From: Suillus spraguei
Taxonomy: Eukaryota; Basidiomycota; Agaricomycetes; Boletales; Suillaceae
Length of the DNA stretch: 64,000 nt
Direction: 5' to 3'
Assembly: GCA_016800925.1 (NCBI GenBank)
Contig: JABCPU010000059.1
Coordinates: forward strand, 1 to 64,000
Both the position numbers and the translations under genes were made by a program. Below, one piece after another: positions 52,713 through 64,000 of the stretch (positions within the stretch are counted from its first letter, which is position 1; each line of letters begins with the position of its first letter). The notes below the pieces were generated by a model. That model saw only the letters and a program-made list of their open reading frames with translations, was not told the DNA's origin and made no database searches.

Positions 52713-54302
52713 ATGTCTTTCGCCGCGATTCGTGCACCACTTCGTAGGCAGGCTTTGTCTACATCCTTCAAAAGGGCTGAGTTGCGTACGTCTTCTTTCC
52801 GCAAGTATTCAACAGAGGCTCCTCCAGCAGCCAAGTCCAACACTGGTCTCTATGTTGGCCTGGGTGCCGTTGTTTTCGGTGGTGGTATTGCGTACTACTT
52901 GTATAACTCATCTTCGGAGACGGCAAAGGCGACTTCTACCGGGTTGAAGTCTGCGGCTCAGTCAGCAAAGGTTGCCACAAATTTTGTCCCGACTAAGGCA
53001 GACTACCAGAAAGTTCGCTCTAACCTCTCTGCGAAAGCTTGCTGGAATTCATCTCTTTTATTTTAGGTATACAACCGCATCGCCGAGGTAATTGACGATG
53101 CTGGTGACTACGATAGTGCGGTATTTATGTGTCAGTTTGATTCCTACTCTCATTGGTTTTTCACAGATGGTTCTTTCGGCCCCGTGGTTCTCCGCCTGGC
53201 GTGGCATGCTTCTGGTACATATGATAAGACTACTGGCACTGGCGGAAGGTCAGTTCGTTCTGTTGACCGATTAGAAATCGCCTTATCATTGACGTAATAA
53301 AACGTAGCAACTACGCAACCATGCGTTTTCAGCCCGAGTCGCTTCACGGCGCTAATGCGGGTCTTCACGTCGCCCGTGAAGTGATGGAGAAGGTTAAGCA
53401 AGAGTTTAGCTGGATAAGCTACGGTGACTTGTGGACGCTTGCCGGTGTCGCTGCTGTGCAGGAAATGGCTGGCCCAAAGATTCCTTGGAGACCTGGTCGC
53501 ATTGATGGCTTTGAATCCCACGTGCCCCCTGATGGCCGTCTTCCTGACGCCTCCCAAGGGGCACCGCATATCCGGGATGTATGTGATCTTAATTTGCAAT
53601 TAAATGCGAGCTGACATTCACGCCAGATTTTCTACCGCATGGGGTGAGCCTGCATTCATGTAATGCAGTTCTCAGGAGACTGACACCATACCTGCAGCTT
53701 CGACGACCAAGAAATTGTTGCTCTCGTTGGCGCCCATGCTCTCGGCCGCTGCCACGCTGACCGGTATAGCCCTTTTTTTCTTTCTTTTCTATTGCTGATT
53801 TTGTTCTATCCAGCTCTGGTTACGATGGACCTTGGACCTTCTCTCCTACTATGTTCACCAATGATTTCTACAAGCTCTTGTTTGATGAGAAGTAAACATT
53901 TAACTTCCTCTCAAAGAAAGACGTGCTGATATGTCGTTGGGACAGGTGGGTGTGGAAGAAGTGGAACGGACCTAAGCAGCTTGAGGACAAAAAGACCAAA
54001 TCGCTTATGATGCTCCCGTATGTTGCTTTGAGTGTGCATCGTCATTTTGACTGAAAGCCCTTCAGAACGGACTACGTTCTTACACAGGACAAGAGTTTCA
54101 AGAAGTACGCGAAGTCGTACGCTGACGACGTTGACTTGTTCTTTAAGGAGTACGTCACTTAATAATCACCACATTCATACGCTAATACAAGTTTAGTTTC
54201 TCTGCGGCTTTCGCCAAGCTCCTCGAGCTGGGTGTCCCTACTCAGCAATTTGTCCCATCTGAAGCCTGGATTATGCAAACCGTTGATGAGCAGACGTCCT
54301 AA
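52713..54302 (+). CDS. CCP1: Mitochondrial cytochrome c peroxidase
   Basis: ATG 52713 begins [19 protein letters not shown], a basic mitochondrial presequence, followed by a hydrophobic sorting segment ([20 protein letters not shown] near residue 48). The first exon is 52713-53012 and the second starts at 53067; several short introns follow. Heme-peroxidase residues: distal Arg/Trp/His in [14 protein letters not shown], proximal His in [13 protein letters not shown], the redox Trp in [10 protein letters not shown], and the Asp partner in the [20 protein letters not shown] block. The protein ends QTVDEQTS at 54302. It reduces hydrogen peroxide with electrons from cytochrome c in the intermembrane space. 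Length and order match yeast Ccp1. The frame is intact. Confidence 0.96.
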
Positions 54303-54672
54303 GTTGTGCATAGAGCAATTTATCATGGAAGGTAGATTATCTTGTTTGATCCTACCGCTAGACTTAGGCTTAGGACCACAATACTACGTTGAACTTTATA
54401 GGTATATACAATACGTACTAACGCCTTGGCGAATGAACTTTTAGGTGCTTTTTTCGTAGATAATTCCACAGTTATGAAGTTTCTTGTTGGTCATGTGAAC
54501 ATCGCAGCAGTGGTCATGAGTTGTGTACGCTATGCATTTGTTGATGATCGTTTTGCCATCGTCGTACGATTCTCAACCTCTCCCAACGTGTCAAACGTTT
54601 TGAATTCTTCTACTCGGTGGCACAGTCACCTGTAATATTATCCTCAATCAGTCACTTTCACATCCGTCAATA
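54303..54672. other. Intergenic, CCP1-muskelin
   Basis: About 370 bp. It should contain the CCP1 terminator and the muskelin promoter. Nothing specific recognised. Confidence 0.3.
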
Positions 54673-57600
54673 ATGTCTTGGGCGACCTCAAGCCCACCAG
54701 CTATGCCTCCTGCACAGACCATGACTTACGCCATTGCCGGATGCTCGGAGCACAGCGGGAACTACGTCCCGGAAAATATACTGGTGGATACACCGCAAGA
54801 CCCGTCAAGTAGGTGGAGCGGCGCGCAGCAATTACCTACAGCGAAGCAATGGATTCTGCTGAAGTTAGAAACACTCAGTGTTGTCAGTTGAGTAACTGCT
54901 GTACTTCGTGATCTCGCACGCACTGACATACCCCGTTCTTGATGATATGAAGAGAGCATAACATTTGGAAAGGTGACGCCGACCAACCTTGTCATCGATG
55001 CGAAAACTAAGTCTGGCGGATGAAGTTTCACAGGAGTATGTGAGCTCACTCCTCCAACATTCAGTCTTTGAACAGATTCAACAGAACATCCATGCAACAT
55101 GAGGGAGTTTAGGGTCTATGTAGGCCTGAATCCACACCATATGATGCAGGTGCTGCACACTCAGCTCAAGGACGATACCACGAACGAAACGTTTCCTTTG
55201 AAGCATATGAATAGCGAGGGCATTTGTTTTCCGACACGGTACATTAAAATCGTACCAGTTTCGTGAGTGGGCATGTTATATTTATTTGTTTGTTAAATCT
55301 GTGCATCGGTTAGAGCGCATGGGATGAGCTTTCATATTTCGATCTGGTATGTCTCTATCTCAGGCATAGCTGATCCTTTATACGTCGACAATATCCGCTC
55401 GCGATACGAGGAGGTAAGCTATTTTTTATCTGATGTATACTCACTGAATAAATAATTGTAGTATCGAGAAACCGTAGTGCTTCGCCATGTGCTCAAGCAC
55501 CTGAGGCAGCGGAGGTTGCTAACACCATATCAAAACATCCTGGCGCGCTCGAACATCCAAGTCGAGCACCCTGTTGTGACAGCCCTGCACTCGAGCCTTG
55601 TTCTCCAAGGAAATTGGACCGATTCTGAAGCACTTTTGTCTGAAGCATCTTCAGCTGGCCTTCTAGACGCTTATATCCAATGTTGTCAACCACACTCGCA
55701 GTGGAAACGTCTTCACGGGGTGGACGCAGACGGTGACGCGCCGAGCAAACGAGGTGGCCACGCAATGGCACTCGACCCTGACAATGGCCTCATCTACCTT
55801 CTCGGAGGCTGGGACGGGACAGAAAAGCCTAGACGACTTCTGGGTGTATGACGTGAGTGCTGAGCGATGGCGCGTGATAAGTCATAGCACGTCTATCGAA
55901 AAAAACGGGCCCGTTGCTAGGTCTTGTCACAAGATGGTTTATGATACGAAATCGGGGTGCATCTATCTCCTGGGTCGACTTGGCGATGGGGATATCTTGA
56001 AGCCGGAGGACCATCAAGAACTATTAAGAAGAGCGGGTGAGGTACCAGATGAGTCCAGGTCTACTGCATACTGCTCGGAGTTTTACCGGTATCATACGCG
56101 AGGATTGGATGCTGGGAAATGGGATCTGTTGTCATTTGATACGGCGGTGAGCGATAGAGCTGACATTACAATTTTCAAACTAATGATACCAGTCCTCCGG
56201 TGGCCCACCACTCATCTTCGACCACCAAATGGTGATGGATTGTGAGGCGCAAATATTGTACGTTTCCGGGGGTAGAGTGGTCGATGGCGACTGGGATTCG
56301 CCGAAGTACTCTGGCATGTATAGTTATAACGTCCGCACGAGCAAATGGAAACACCTACAGCAAGTATCGTCATTATCGGCCGTTTTTTGTCGTTCTTATG
56401 GTGTCTGCAGACCCCAACTTGCATTATCAATGTCATCGTCTGTACAGCCGCCCATCTCGCCTCGTTCTGGTAAGTCTCTCATGCTATCATATCTAGCATA
56501 CTGAAGAACGGTAGGCCATTCAATGGTTCTCGACCCAATGTTACACACACTCTTTATTTTCGCGGGGCAGCGTGATGATAAGTATTTGTCCGACATGTAT
56601 GCCTACGACATTGCGAGCAACACGGTGACGGAATTGTTCAGCAATTTCAGCACAAGTGGGGGTCCCGATGCATGTTTCACTCAACGGGCGATTATCGACG
56701 GACAGCTGAAGGAGATTTACATGTATGCGGTCGATCCCATTTCTACTTTACTGCATTAAATCAAGCACCTCATCTAGATTCTGCGGGCTGACTCGCGCGC
56801 AGCCCGGTTGTGCGCTTACTATCTTACGTGCCGACACGCCAAATTGGGTGTATCAGTATACGCACCCTTCCAAGCCCGGGAAGTGGACAAAAATATTACC
56901 CGAAGTGATACGGGAGGGCGGGGAGCCTGTTGAAGTTCCCCTTCCGCGATATGCACATCAAGTAGTGTACGATGAAGGGATGAAACGCGTATTTATGCAT
57001 GGCGGAAATGCAGGGGAGGTGAATACGCAGGTGGAGGATGTAGAGACGGAGGTAGAGGGAAGTGGTGATGAGGATCGTCCGAGCAGGGTATCGAAGGAGA
57101 CAAGGTTGGATGATTTTTGGACTATGAAGCTATTGAGGTGAGAAAGTACTGCTGTGCTTCGCTGCATGGTGTTGACGGCGTATGCGCTTATTCTTCAGAG
57201 CTGCACCCGAGGAAATTATTAGGCGAGCAAAATACCAGGTCCGACAACAGCAGTAGGTTATGAGCTCTTCAAAGAGATACGATGATATTGACTGTGTATA
57301 GATTCCGAGAGATGTGCGAAGAACAACCCGCAGTCAAAGCGCTACGCTTTCTACAAACTCAAGTGTCTGCAGTGGTGGACCACACAAACCCTGAGGAGAC
57401 GAGTGTTTTCAGGGCACTCCTGGGGCATCTCTTCTCGACTCCAATTGCCATAGACGATGGTTCCTCGGAGTCTACAAGCACACCCAAGGAAACCATCGCA
57501 GGTCTCCTTGAAGTGCCACCGAAAAAACGTTCACGCCCGAACACGCCTGACGAAGCGTGGACAAGCCGGCTGGATGATGAAGATGAAGACGAGATGCTTG

Positions 57601-57839
57601 ATGCAAGCACTTCGGCCGCTGTCACCTCTAGTGGACAGAAGCGGCGGCATGCAGTGCTTTTAATGGAAGAAGATCCCGAGGAAACTGCGTTGCGGGACGC
57701 TTCTACGAAACCGCTTTCACCTGAACGATTCAGGCAGCGTACGGAGGTATTCGAGAGTTTGTTACAGTTTGTGGGGGAAGATGGGAAACAGCCTATGGGT
57801 TCGCTGTTGGATATGGTTGATGTGGAGGATGGGATATGA
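54673..57839 (+). CDS. Muskelin-like kelch-repeat protein
   Basis: ATG 54673. The N-terminal discoidin-like domain includes GNYVPENILVDTPQDPSSRW and LLKLE (near 54760-54880). LisH/CTLH region: ETVVLRHVLKHLRQRRLL (55470) and VTALHSSLVLQGNWTDSEAL. Kelch repeats: RGGHAMALDPDNGLIYLLGG (55750), ARSCHKMVYDTKSGCIYLLG (55915), VLDPMLHTLFIFAGQRDD (56525) and RYAHQVVYDEGMKRVFMHGG (56945). The C-terminal FREMCEEQPAVKALRFLQT is followed by VDHTNPEETSVFRALL, like the muskelin tail, plus a fungal acidic extension to 57839. Many small introns. In animals muskelin is a subunit of the CTLH/GID ubiquitin ligase; the same role is likely here. Confidence 0.9.
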
Positions 57840-60539
57840 GGTCGGTGATGTGTGATTGACACCTTTTTGTCCTGTTTTCGTGTTTTAACTTTGTGTTTTA
57901 TTGAGACTTGCAGGTTGTTTCTGATAGGTTTGTACCAGTATGTCTGTTGTCAAGTAATATTTGAAAGGGTAGAACATTATGTAAGATGGGATGAATATAT
58001 TTGAGGATATTTGAAGAGACGACGAATTGAATCGCAGTGCAATGTCATAAAATTCCAAATAAATAAGATATGACACCTGACTGCAGTTCAGTTCAGAACA
58101 AAGGTCAACATCTTACGTAAGCTTATTGCCTGCGCGCTAACTTCGTTCAACTTCAGTTCATCTAAGATTCTACAGTAACAGTCTCCGTGCACAGGTGATT
58201 CTGCATTCTTGTTCCACTCCTTGAGAACGCAGTGGAGAATGTAGGGACAGACGGCATGAAAGGTCTAATCAACATTCTGAGGGTTGTTGTACCAGCTCTC
58301 GTTCATGCGATCTGCCTTACCAGCCATCACATACACCGTATTCAAACGTTCCTATCCACGTTCCTACGCAACCGACATTGTGCAAGCACGGCTTACTTCG
58401 ATTCAAAGCAAAAGCAAGCTATACAACATATTAACAGTACCCGCAACACTGATACCATTGACTGCACAGTGATTTGTTCGCGTTTTTACTGGTCTGTTGT
58501 CTCAGAGTTGCCTTTATCATATATTTCTCATCCTTGCGCAGACGTGCTAGGCGTATGATGCGACCGATACTCGAAATGATCATTTGGGAAGGATATGGAA
58601 AGTGGTGTATCGGATTAGGTAGTGTGCAATGAACAGCCAGGAGAGAGGTACGTATCTTATATTTCTGATGTCGTGCTAAGAGAACATTACAATCTTTTCA
58701 AGGGGCTGCTGTTGCTCATCAACAATACCATCATGAAATGAACTGAAGAAAAAGTGATCGAGCTTCACGTGGTCATGAGGGCGTCCGAGTCTTCTTCCCT
58801 CCTAGGGATAGCATTGTGTCCCTACACACAAATCACGCGCCGTGAATCGGGATCACTGTCAGGCTGTGAAAATTGATGCAGAATTGAGTTTACGCTTTTT
58901 TTAGGACTTGTGCTAACTTTTTTGATATATTTATGATCCGATCACCGAGATAGCCACCGAAACAGCGTGCGGTGCATGAGATGGACTGAGCACGAGGACG
59001 GAGATTGGACACTGAGAAGTAACCAGCGGTGGGGCAAGCGAGTTATCTCCTTGCCAGCATGTTGCTTCTGGACCTCATTTAGGTTTTATGCCTCACCTTT
59101 CTGGTGACATGCAGGTAGTGTGTGACCTTGTTGAGCTGGAGGAGATTTTGCCCTTCCCAGGCCCAGTGTATCGAATGGATGAAATTTTTGACTTCACTGA
59201 TTAGTGATATCATAGAACTTCTGAACTGACACGACTGCAACAAGCATTTGCATGGAGATTTACCCAGCGCTTTGTGGATCGTGGATTCTATGTATGTCCT
59301 GTTGAGGACCCTGTACTGCACTAAATTCTAGTCAGATATGGGGCTGGGAAAGTACAAAAAGCCTGAATGCATACATACACTTTGGTTGTGCAGGTGAGTG
59401 ATCTGTCTGCTTCTGCCTTGTTTTGCATACATATCTAGCGTCTTATGTCATGTCGACATAAGTTCCGCTTCTTGAATAACATCGGAGGTCCTGTTGTGCT
59501 CGAGGATACTGCTGATACACATCGAGAATCGAGACAGCAAGCTTTTTCGAAGGATTGGATCACGCTTAGTGCTTTACTTCGCGAGGTGAGCTTATATTGT
59601 GATTATTGTTCTATTTTTTCCACTGAAGGGTCGGATGTGGTAGTTTTGTTGCTGTTTCTTGCCTCTGGGTCATTACTGGATTATCTTCGAGCCTCACGAC
59701 GGTATGTCAATCTTCCACTTACCTCTGCATGTGACCACGGTTCATCATTTCTATAGGATCAAGATTCTTTAGGTTTCCTAGCTTGCCTCAGACCTTGGGG
59801 CCTGTGCAAATGTTTGTACTAGGACCCCGCCTGATCCTTGATGTTTGAGAATATCATGCTGAGCTCGTGGCCGACTCCGACGCGGCAATAGGCATGACCT
59901 CGATCGCTTTCCAGGAGCGCGTGCATATGTCGACTGGCAATGATATATAGTATGGTAGATGGCCGATAGAGCTGACGGTTGTCTAGTGCTCTGCAGCGGA
60001 GCAGCAGGAGAATTTGTTTTCATTTACTCCCACTTGTCTTGGTATTACTTTTAAGTTACGTAGTGTTCAAGAGTAGATTTTGGTGAGATATAGGTGTGGA
60101 TGAAGTTTTCGTCGTAGTACTTATTTAGTTACGTGATTTGCTATGTATTCTGCTGTGTTTATATCTCTACTGACACTACTAGTTGCCTACCCATCTTGCA
60201 CCGATCACTGGTCCTTAATTTATCTGTGATGACAATCACCCCTACGACTACTTGGGCTAACGGGCGTGCAAGAGCCGTCGTGCAATACTGACGCAGTTCG
60301 CAGGAGTGCGCAACCTCCACGCAAATTCAGACAAAAGATATTAATTGGTACAAAAAATGGTAGCTCGTATCTTAGGTCGTCGGCTGGTATGTTGCATTAG
60401 GGCTTGCAGGGCTTGGGCGACTCTGAAGCGCAGATAGACGGTCACCATAGCTGATTTGTTGTTGTGAGGCTAAGCATCTGTTGTTGCAACACATTCTACA
60501 TGAAGGCTAACTTCCACTAACATACTAATCTATTCTTAC
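57840..60539. other. 2.7-kb gene-free stretch
   Basis: No convincing gene. The longest ORFs (58232-58558 and 59445-59756) have no recognisable domain; the second begins KFRFLNNIGGPVVLEDTADT and might be a decayed coding piece. No LTRs or inverted ends were seen. The MVD1 stop lies at the right end and the muskelin 3' flank at the left. Confidence 0.35.
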
Positions 60540-61834
60540 TCAAGCAAGCGTTTTAGGGACGCCCTGGGCGTCCAACAGCGCCTCACTGTCACTCAAAACC
60601 CGAGGGCCGTCACCTACACGGGTGTGAATAAGCCCCTTCACAGAGCCCACCTCCCACCGCTTAGCAACAGCTTCATTGAATCCCTCTGGCAACGCAGCTT
60701 GTACTTCCTGCCCTCCAATGACGACCTTCTCTGCTTGGGGGAAGTAGTACAGAATAAGCTGCGCTATCTCACGGACGTTGGGTGTGAGCGCATAGATGAC
60801 AGCGTTTGGCCCTGCATCGTACGTGTAAGCAGCCTTGGGTTGCTCCGAGAGACGGTTGTACTCGGTGATGATGGCGATGATGGCGCGACTAACATCGTTC
60901 ATGTAGAAGATAGGCGGGTAAGTGTCAAGAGCGACAGCATGGAACTGGTTTGAGTCCCTCATGGTGATCTCCGCGAAGTCACCGAAACGCTTGTCTGCTA
61001 TAGCACTCTCGATGTCCGCCATGCGGGAGGGAACGACAGATCCAATGCGGTGCTGGAGGAGTGCGGAAGTAACGACAGTGCGTTGCATGCCACTGGTGCT
61101 GCTAGTACCTTTCTTCGCGTCATTGACGACGCAGATGAGTGCTTCCATCTCGGGCCAGTGGGATTCTGGGGCGACTTGACGGGCTTTGCTGTCTTGCCCG
61201 GTTACGTCATCGCTGCCCATGTCCCAAGCAACGAAGCCGCCGAAGAGGGAACGACATGCGCTACCGGATCCGCGACGGGCAATGAGGCTGAGTTCTTCCG
61301 GGGTTTGGGGGAGGGCGTAGAGTTTAGCAAGTGCGTATACGAGGGCTGCGAAACCTGAAGCAGATGAAGCAAGGCCCGCTGCAGTGGGGAAGTTGTTAAA
61401 GGAACAAATGTGCACGTTAAAGGAAGCGATCTAGGTGTGCGTTAGTGACGTGGTGCAAGGGTCTATAGAGAAGTCGCACCTTTGGTTGATTGGGATTTGC
61501 TGCTTCAAAGGCTGCGCGAAGACGCTTCATTTCGGAGATGCACGTGTGGAGACGACCACCGGCCTTAATTGGGTCCACCTTGCCATTGAGCCAAAGGCAA
61601 TCAGCGGTAAAGGAAGGGTCAGCGCGTGCAGTGGTTGTGCTTCGAAGGTTATCCTGGCTCAAAGTAACGGAGAGAGAGGAGTTGGTGGGTAGGATAAGCG
61701 ACTCATTGCGCTTGCCCCAGTATCTATAATCATATAATAGATTAGATCTTGTCTGAACATATAAGTAGCATGAATGATCACTTTATGCAAGCGATATTAA
61801 CTGGAGCAGATGTGGTTGCTTGGTAGATGGTCAT
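60540..61834 (-). CDS. MVD1: Diphosphomevalonate decarboxylase
   Basis: ATG at 61834 (MTIYQATTSAPVNIACIK) ends exon 1 at 61782; a 50-bp-class intron follows and exon 2 continues YWGKRNESLILPTNSSLSV and LSQDNLRSTTTARADPSFTA. After a second intron near 61415, the last exon reads SFNNFPTAAGLASSASGFA, the phosphate-binding RRGSGSACRSLFGGFVAWD, ARQVAPESHWPEM, the TMRDSNQFHAVALDTYPPI block with the catalytic region, and AYTYDAGPNAVIY. The stop is at 60540. The enzyme makes isopentenyl diphosphate in the mevalonate pathway, feeding ergosterol synthesis. All catalytic blocks are intact. Confidence 0.96.
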
Positions 61835-62234
61835 GGTGGAATGAGAAAAAAAAAGTTAGAATAGAATGGCGTCTTATAAGTCTCAATAAAATCGCATCGT
61901 ACGAGCAAGCCATAATCCTTATTCGCGATCGAACCTGATAGTCATTAATGGTGGCTGTGCCAAGTCATGAGTGACCCGGTCACGCCGTCCGTTGCCGGTG
62001 TAACAGTGGCAGTGTCGAGCTTTTGACTTGAATTATTGTTTCGTCCATTCCACTGACCCCACTGACGACAAACGACGAGCACGACAGGTACGGCAGCGAG
62101 CAAGATATTTGTCAAAGACAATTTAACCGTCTCTCTTATTCTGTTTATACTATCGTGTAATTCTGACGTCCGACGTGTAGAGGTCTCTTGCAGTGCATAT
62201 TTCTTGCGTGTGATATTGCGTTGGCCCAGATGCG
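61835..62234. promoter_or_regulatory. Divergent intergenic region MVD1-CCR4
   Basis: About 400 bp between two divergently transcribed genes, so it should hold both promoters. No clear TATA or defined factor site could be assigned by eye. Confidence 0.35.
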
Positions 62235-64000
62235 ATGTTCTACCCTTCGCAGTCGCCCGCAATCTCACACAAGCTCACCAACCACCCACACCATGTTAAT
62301 GTTCAGGACCAGTCCCCTTGGTCTCGAAGTGTTAATCACACACATACGCATCACCCACAGCAGAGCATAGGTCCACCTCCACCATCCCCAGGCTACCCGC
62401 TCTATACAAATGGCAATGTAAATCCTATTCAGCATCACCCACATCATCCCCTTTCACACCCGCCGCTCCCTCACCACCAACACCAGAATTCTTTATCTCA
62501 TTATCCTTCCCCACCCAATGGTCACATCCACCCACAGCACATGGGTCAGGCTTCACCAGGAAGCGTGGGCAGCCAGAGCATAACGCCCCATTGGCAGCAG
62601 GAGCTTCTCAAGTGTGAGGTATGTTGAGCAGTGCCCCATTTAATTTAATCTTATAATGCGTCATACAAAGATGATCAGGTCTTCTCGGTCTTCACATCAC
62701 CGTGCCCGTGCTAGCGCCATGGCATCACGCACGGTCATCAAATCTGCTATCCCTATCACAAATCCCAATATTGTCAAGCCCAGCACAAATACTGACATCA
62801 CAGAATCCTCTTCGAAAGATCCACCCGGAACACCAGCTCTATCCTCCACCCCCGCCTTGAGTGCTGTCGAGAGCTCACCAAACACCACAAGTGTTCTGAT
62901 CAATCACCCTTCATCCACTGTTTCTCCTGTCACCGAGGCCCCGCGGCCCACTTCCAAACCCCCGCAGAACGCTTGGAGCTCCCTTGACATGGGTGGCATC
63001 AATATTAAAACCATCCCACCTTCCTCTGGCCTCTTCACGTTCACTTTCCTCATCAACCTTTATCTCAACCACAATGCCCTCACCTCTATACCAGCCGGAA
63101 TCGCGAAACTACGCCATCTTGAGCTCCTCGATCTTAGTGGGAATAACCTCTCGACAGTTCCTGCTGAGCTTGGCATGCTCACTCAGCTGAAGGAGTTATA
63201 CTTGTTTGACAATCACATTGTGACCTTGCCACCTGAACTAGGCAGTCTACACCAGCTACAAACAATCGGTGTCGAGGGTAATCCCATGGACACATCTCTC
63301 AAGGCTATTGTGCAGAAGGATGGCACGCCCGCCCTTATTTCTTACCTGCGCGACAGTTGCCCTGTCCCATCTCCTCCCCCGGAACGTCTTTGGAAGTCCC
63401 TTATATCTCCTCAAGAGCGCGAGGCCCTTGCCGCGGATCCTACCACAGAGACGCTCAGTGCTCTCTCCTACAACATTCTGTGCGAGAAGTGCGCAACCGA
63501 GCGGCTGTATGGGTACACACCGTCGTGGGCACTCGGTTGGGATTATAGAAAGGAATTGATATTGACAGAAATAATGAATTACGATACTGACTTTTTGTGC
63601 CTGCAAGAAGTGGATATCGCACAGTACGAGGACTACTTTGTGAAGCATTTACAGGGGCAAGGGTATGAGGGAATTTATTGGCCGAAGAGCAGGTATAAGA
63701 CGATGAGTGATGCAGATCGTCGGCTGGTTGATGGGTGTGCGACATTCTACAAATCAGACAAGTGAGTGCCCTTTTCATGTTGACCTTGAGTCAACATTAT
63801 TTATTCATTCCATCAGGTACTCCCTCGTCGAACGTCAGCTCATTGAATTCAGCACCGTCGCAATGCAGCGACCCGACTTCAAGAAAACAGATGACATGTT
63901 CAACCGTGTGCTAGGCAAAGACCATATTGCCGTTATCTGCCTCTTCGAGGTTAAAGAAACCGGCACTCGTATCATTCTCGCCAATGCCCATATCCACTGG
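62235..64000 (+). CDS. CCR4: CCR4 deadenylase (LRR plus EEP nuclease), cut by window edge
   Basis: Exon 1 is 62235-62618 (MFYPSQSPAISHK), His/Pro/Gln-rich; exon 2 is 62671-63761; exon 3 starts at 63817 and runs off the window. After a Ser/Thr/Pro-rich linker, leucine-rich repeats follow from about 63050 (LINLYLNHNALTSIP, LELLDLSGNNLSTVP, LKELYLFDNHIVTLPPELG), then the EEP nuclease domain: TLSALSYNILCEKCA (63455), FLCLQEVDIAQYEDYF with the metal-binding Glu, and GCATFYKSDK. CCR4 is the catalytic poly(A)-shortening subunit of CCR4-NOT in cytoplasmic mRNA decay. The LRR mediates contact with the complex. The nuclease end is missing only because of the window. Confidence 0.95.

Noticed and set aside
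57359..57862. 167-codon minus-strand ORF under the muskelin end
   Set aside because: It is a shadow of the acidic muskelin tail; no motifs and no splice logic.
59445..59756. 103-codon ORF between muskelin and MVD1
   Set aside because: No recognisable domain, no splice signals and no second copy; kept only as a remark in the gene-free stretch.

Overview
The window looks like nuclear DNA of a mushroom-forming basidiomycete (Agaricomycetes). Genes are split by many roughly 50-bp introns with GTRNGT donors. Recognisable genes are conserved fungal proteins (PIG-U, ATG3, a LYAR-type zinc-finger protein, cytochrome c peroxidase, muskelin, mevalonate diphosphate decarboxylase, CCR4). The rest holds families typical of this class: DUF6699-like proteins, NACHT pseudogenes, family-2 O-methyltransferases and chromodomain Ty3/gypsy elements. 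I cannot name the species.

Layout. 1-29 kb is a transposon graveyard built into a tandem cluster of DUF6699-like genes. It holds a truncated and a near-full-length minus-strand chromovirus (called Gypsy-1 here, 1-9913), three further Gypsy-1 LTRs without internal sequence (12523, 14866 and 23501), a fragment of another LTR family (about 11361-12327), a divergent LTR (about 18110-19056) and a plus-strand chromovirus (Gypsy-2, 19779-28565). All three DUF6699-like units are broken by these insertions. 29-31 kb is an intact eight-exon PIG-U gene. 31-47 kb is a second accessory island: two nearly identical O-methyltransferase genes bracket a decayed NACHT (NLR-like) gene, with an inverted duplication, two tRNA-like repeats, a small fungal ORF family and a hAT-type element with 8-bp target duplications. 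47-64 kb is ordinary core genome: ATG3 and LYAR (minus), an intact DUF6699-like gene (minus), CCP1 and muskelin (plus), MVD1 (minus) and CCR4 (plus, cut by the window edge).

Main observations. (1) Gypsy-2 carries, antisense to pol in its 3' region, an apparently spliced ORF with a Zn2Cys6-like double CX2CX6C cluster. (2) Gypsy-1 carries a third sense ORF that starts inside the chromodomain codons, encodes two CCHC-type knuckles and ends in a conserved acidic tail; both copies keep it. (3) Both elements show the geometry of Tf1-type self-priming: an 11-12 nt sequence 34 nt downstream of the TATA box is complementary to the sequence just after the 5' LTR. The divergent LTR has the same 34-nt spacing and so predicts the primer-binding site of its missing parent. 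All gene calls come from reading the sequence; exon limits are placed by splice consensus and family pattern and were not tested against transcripts.
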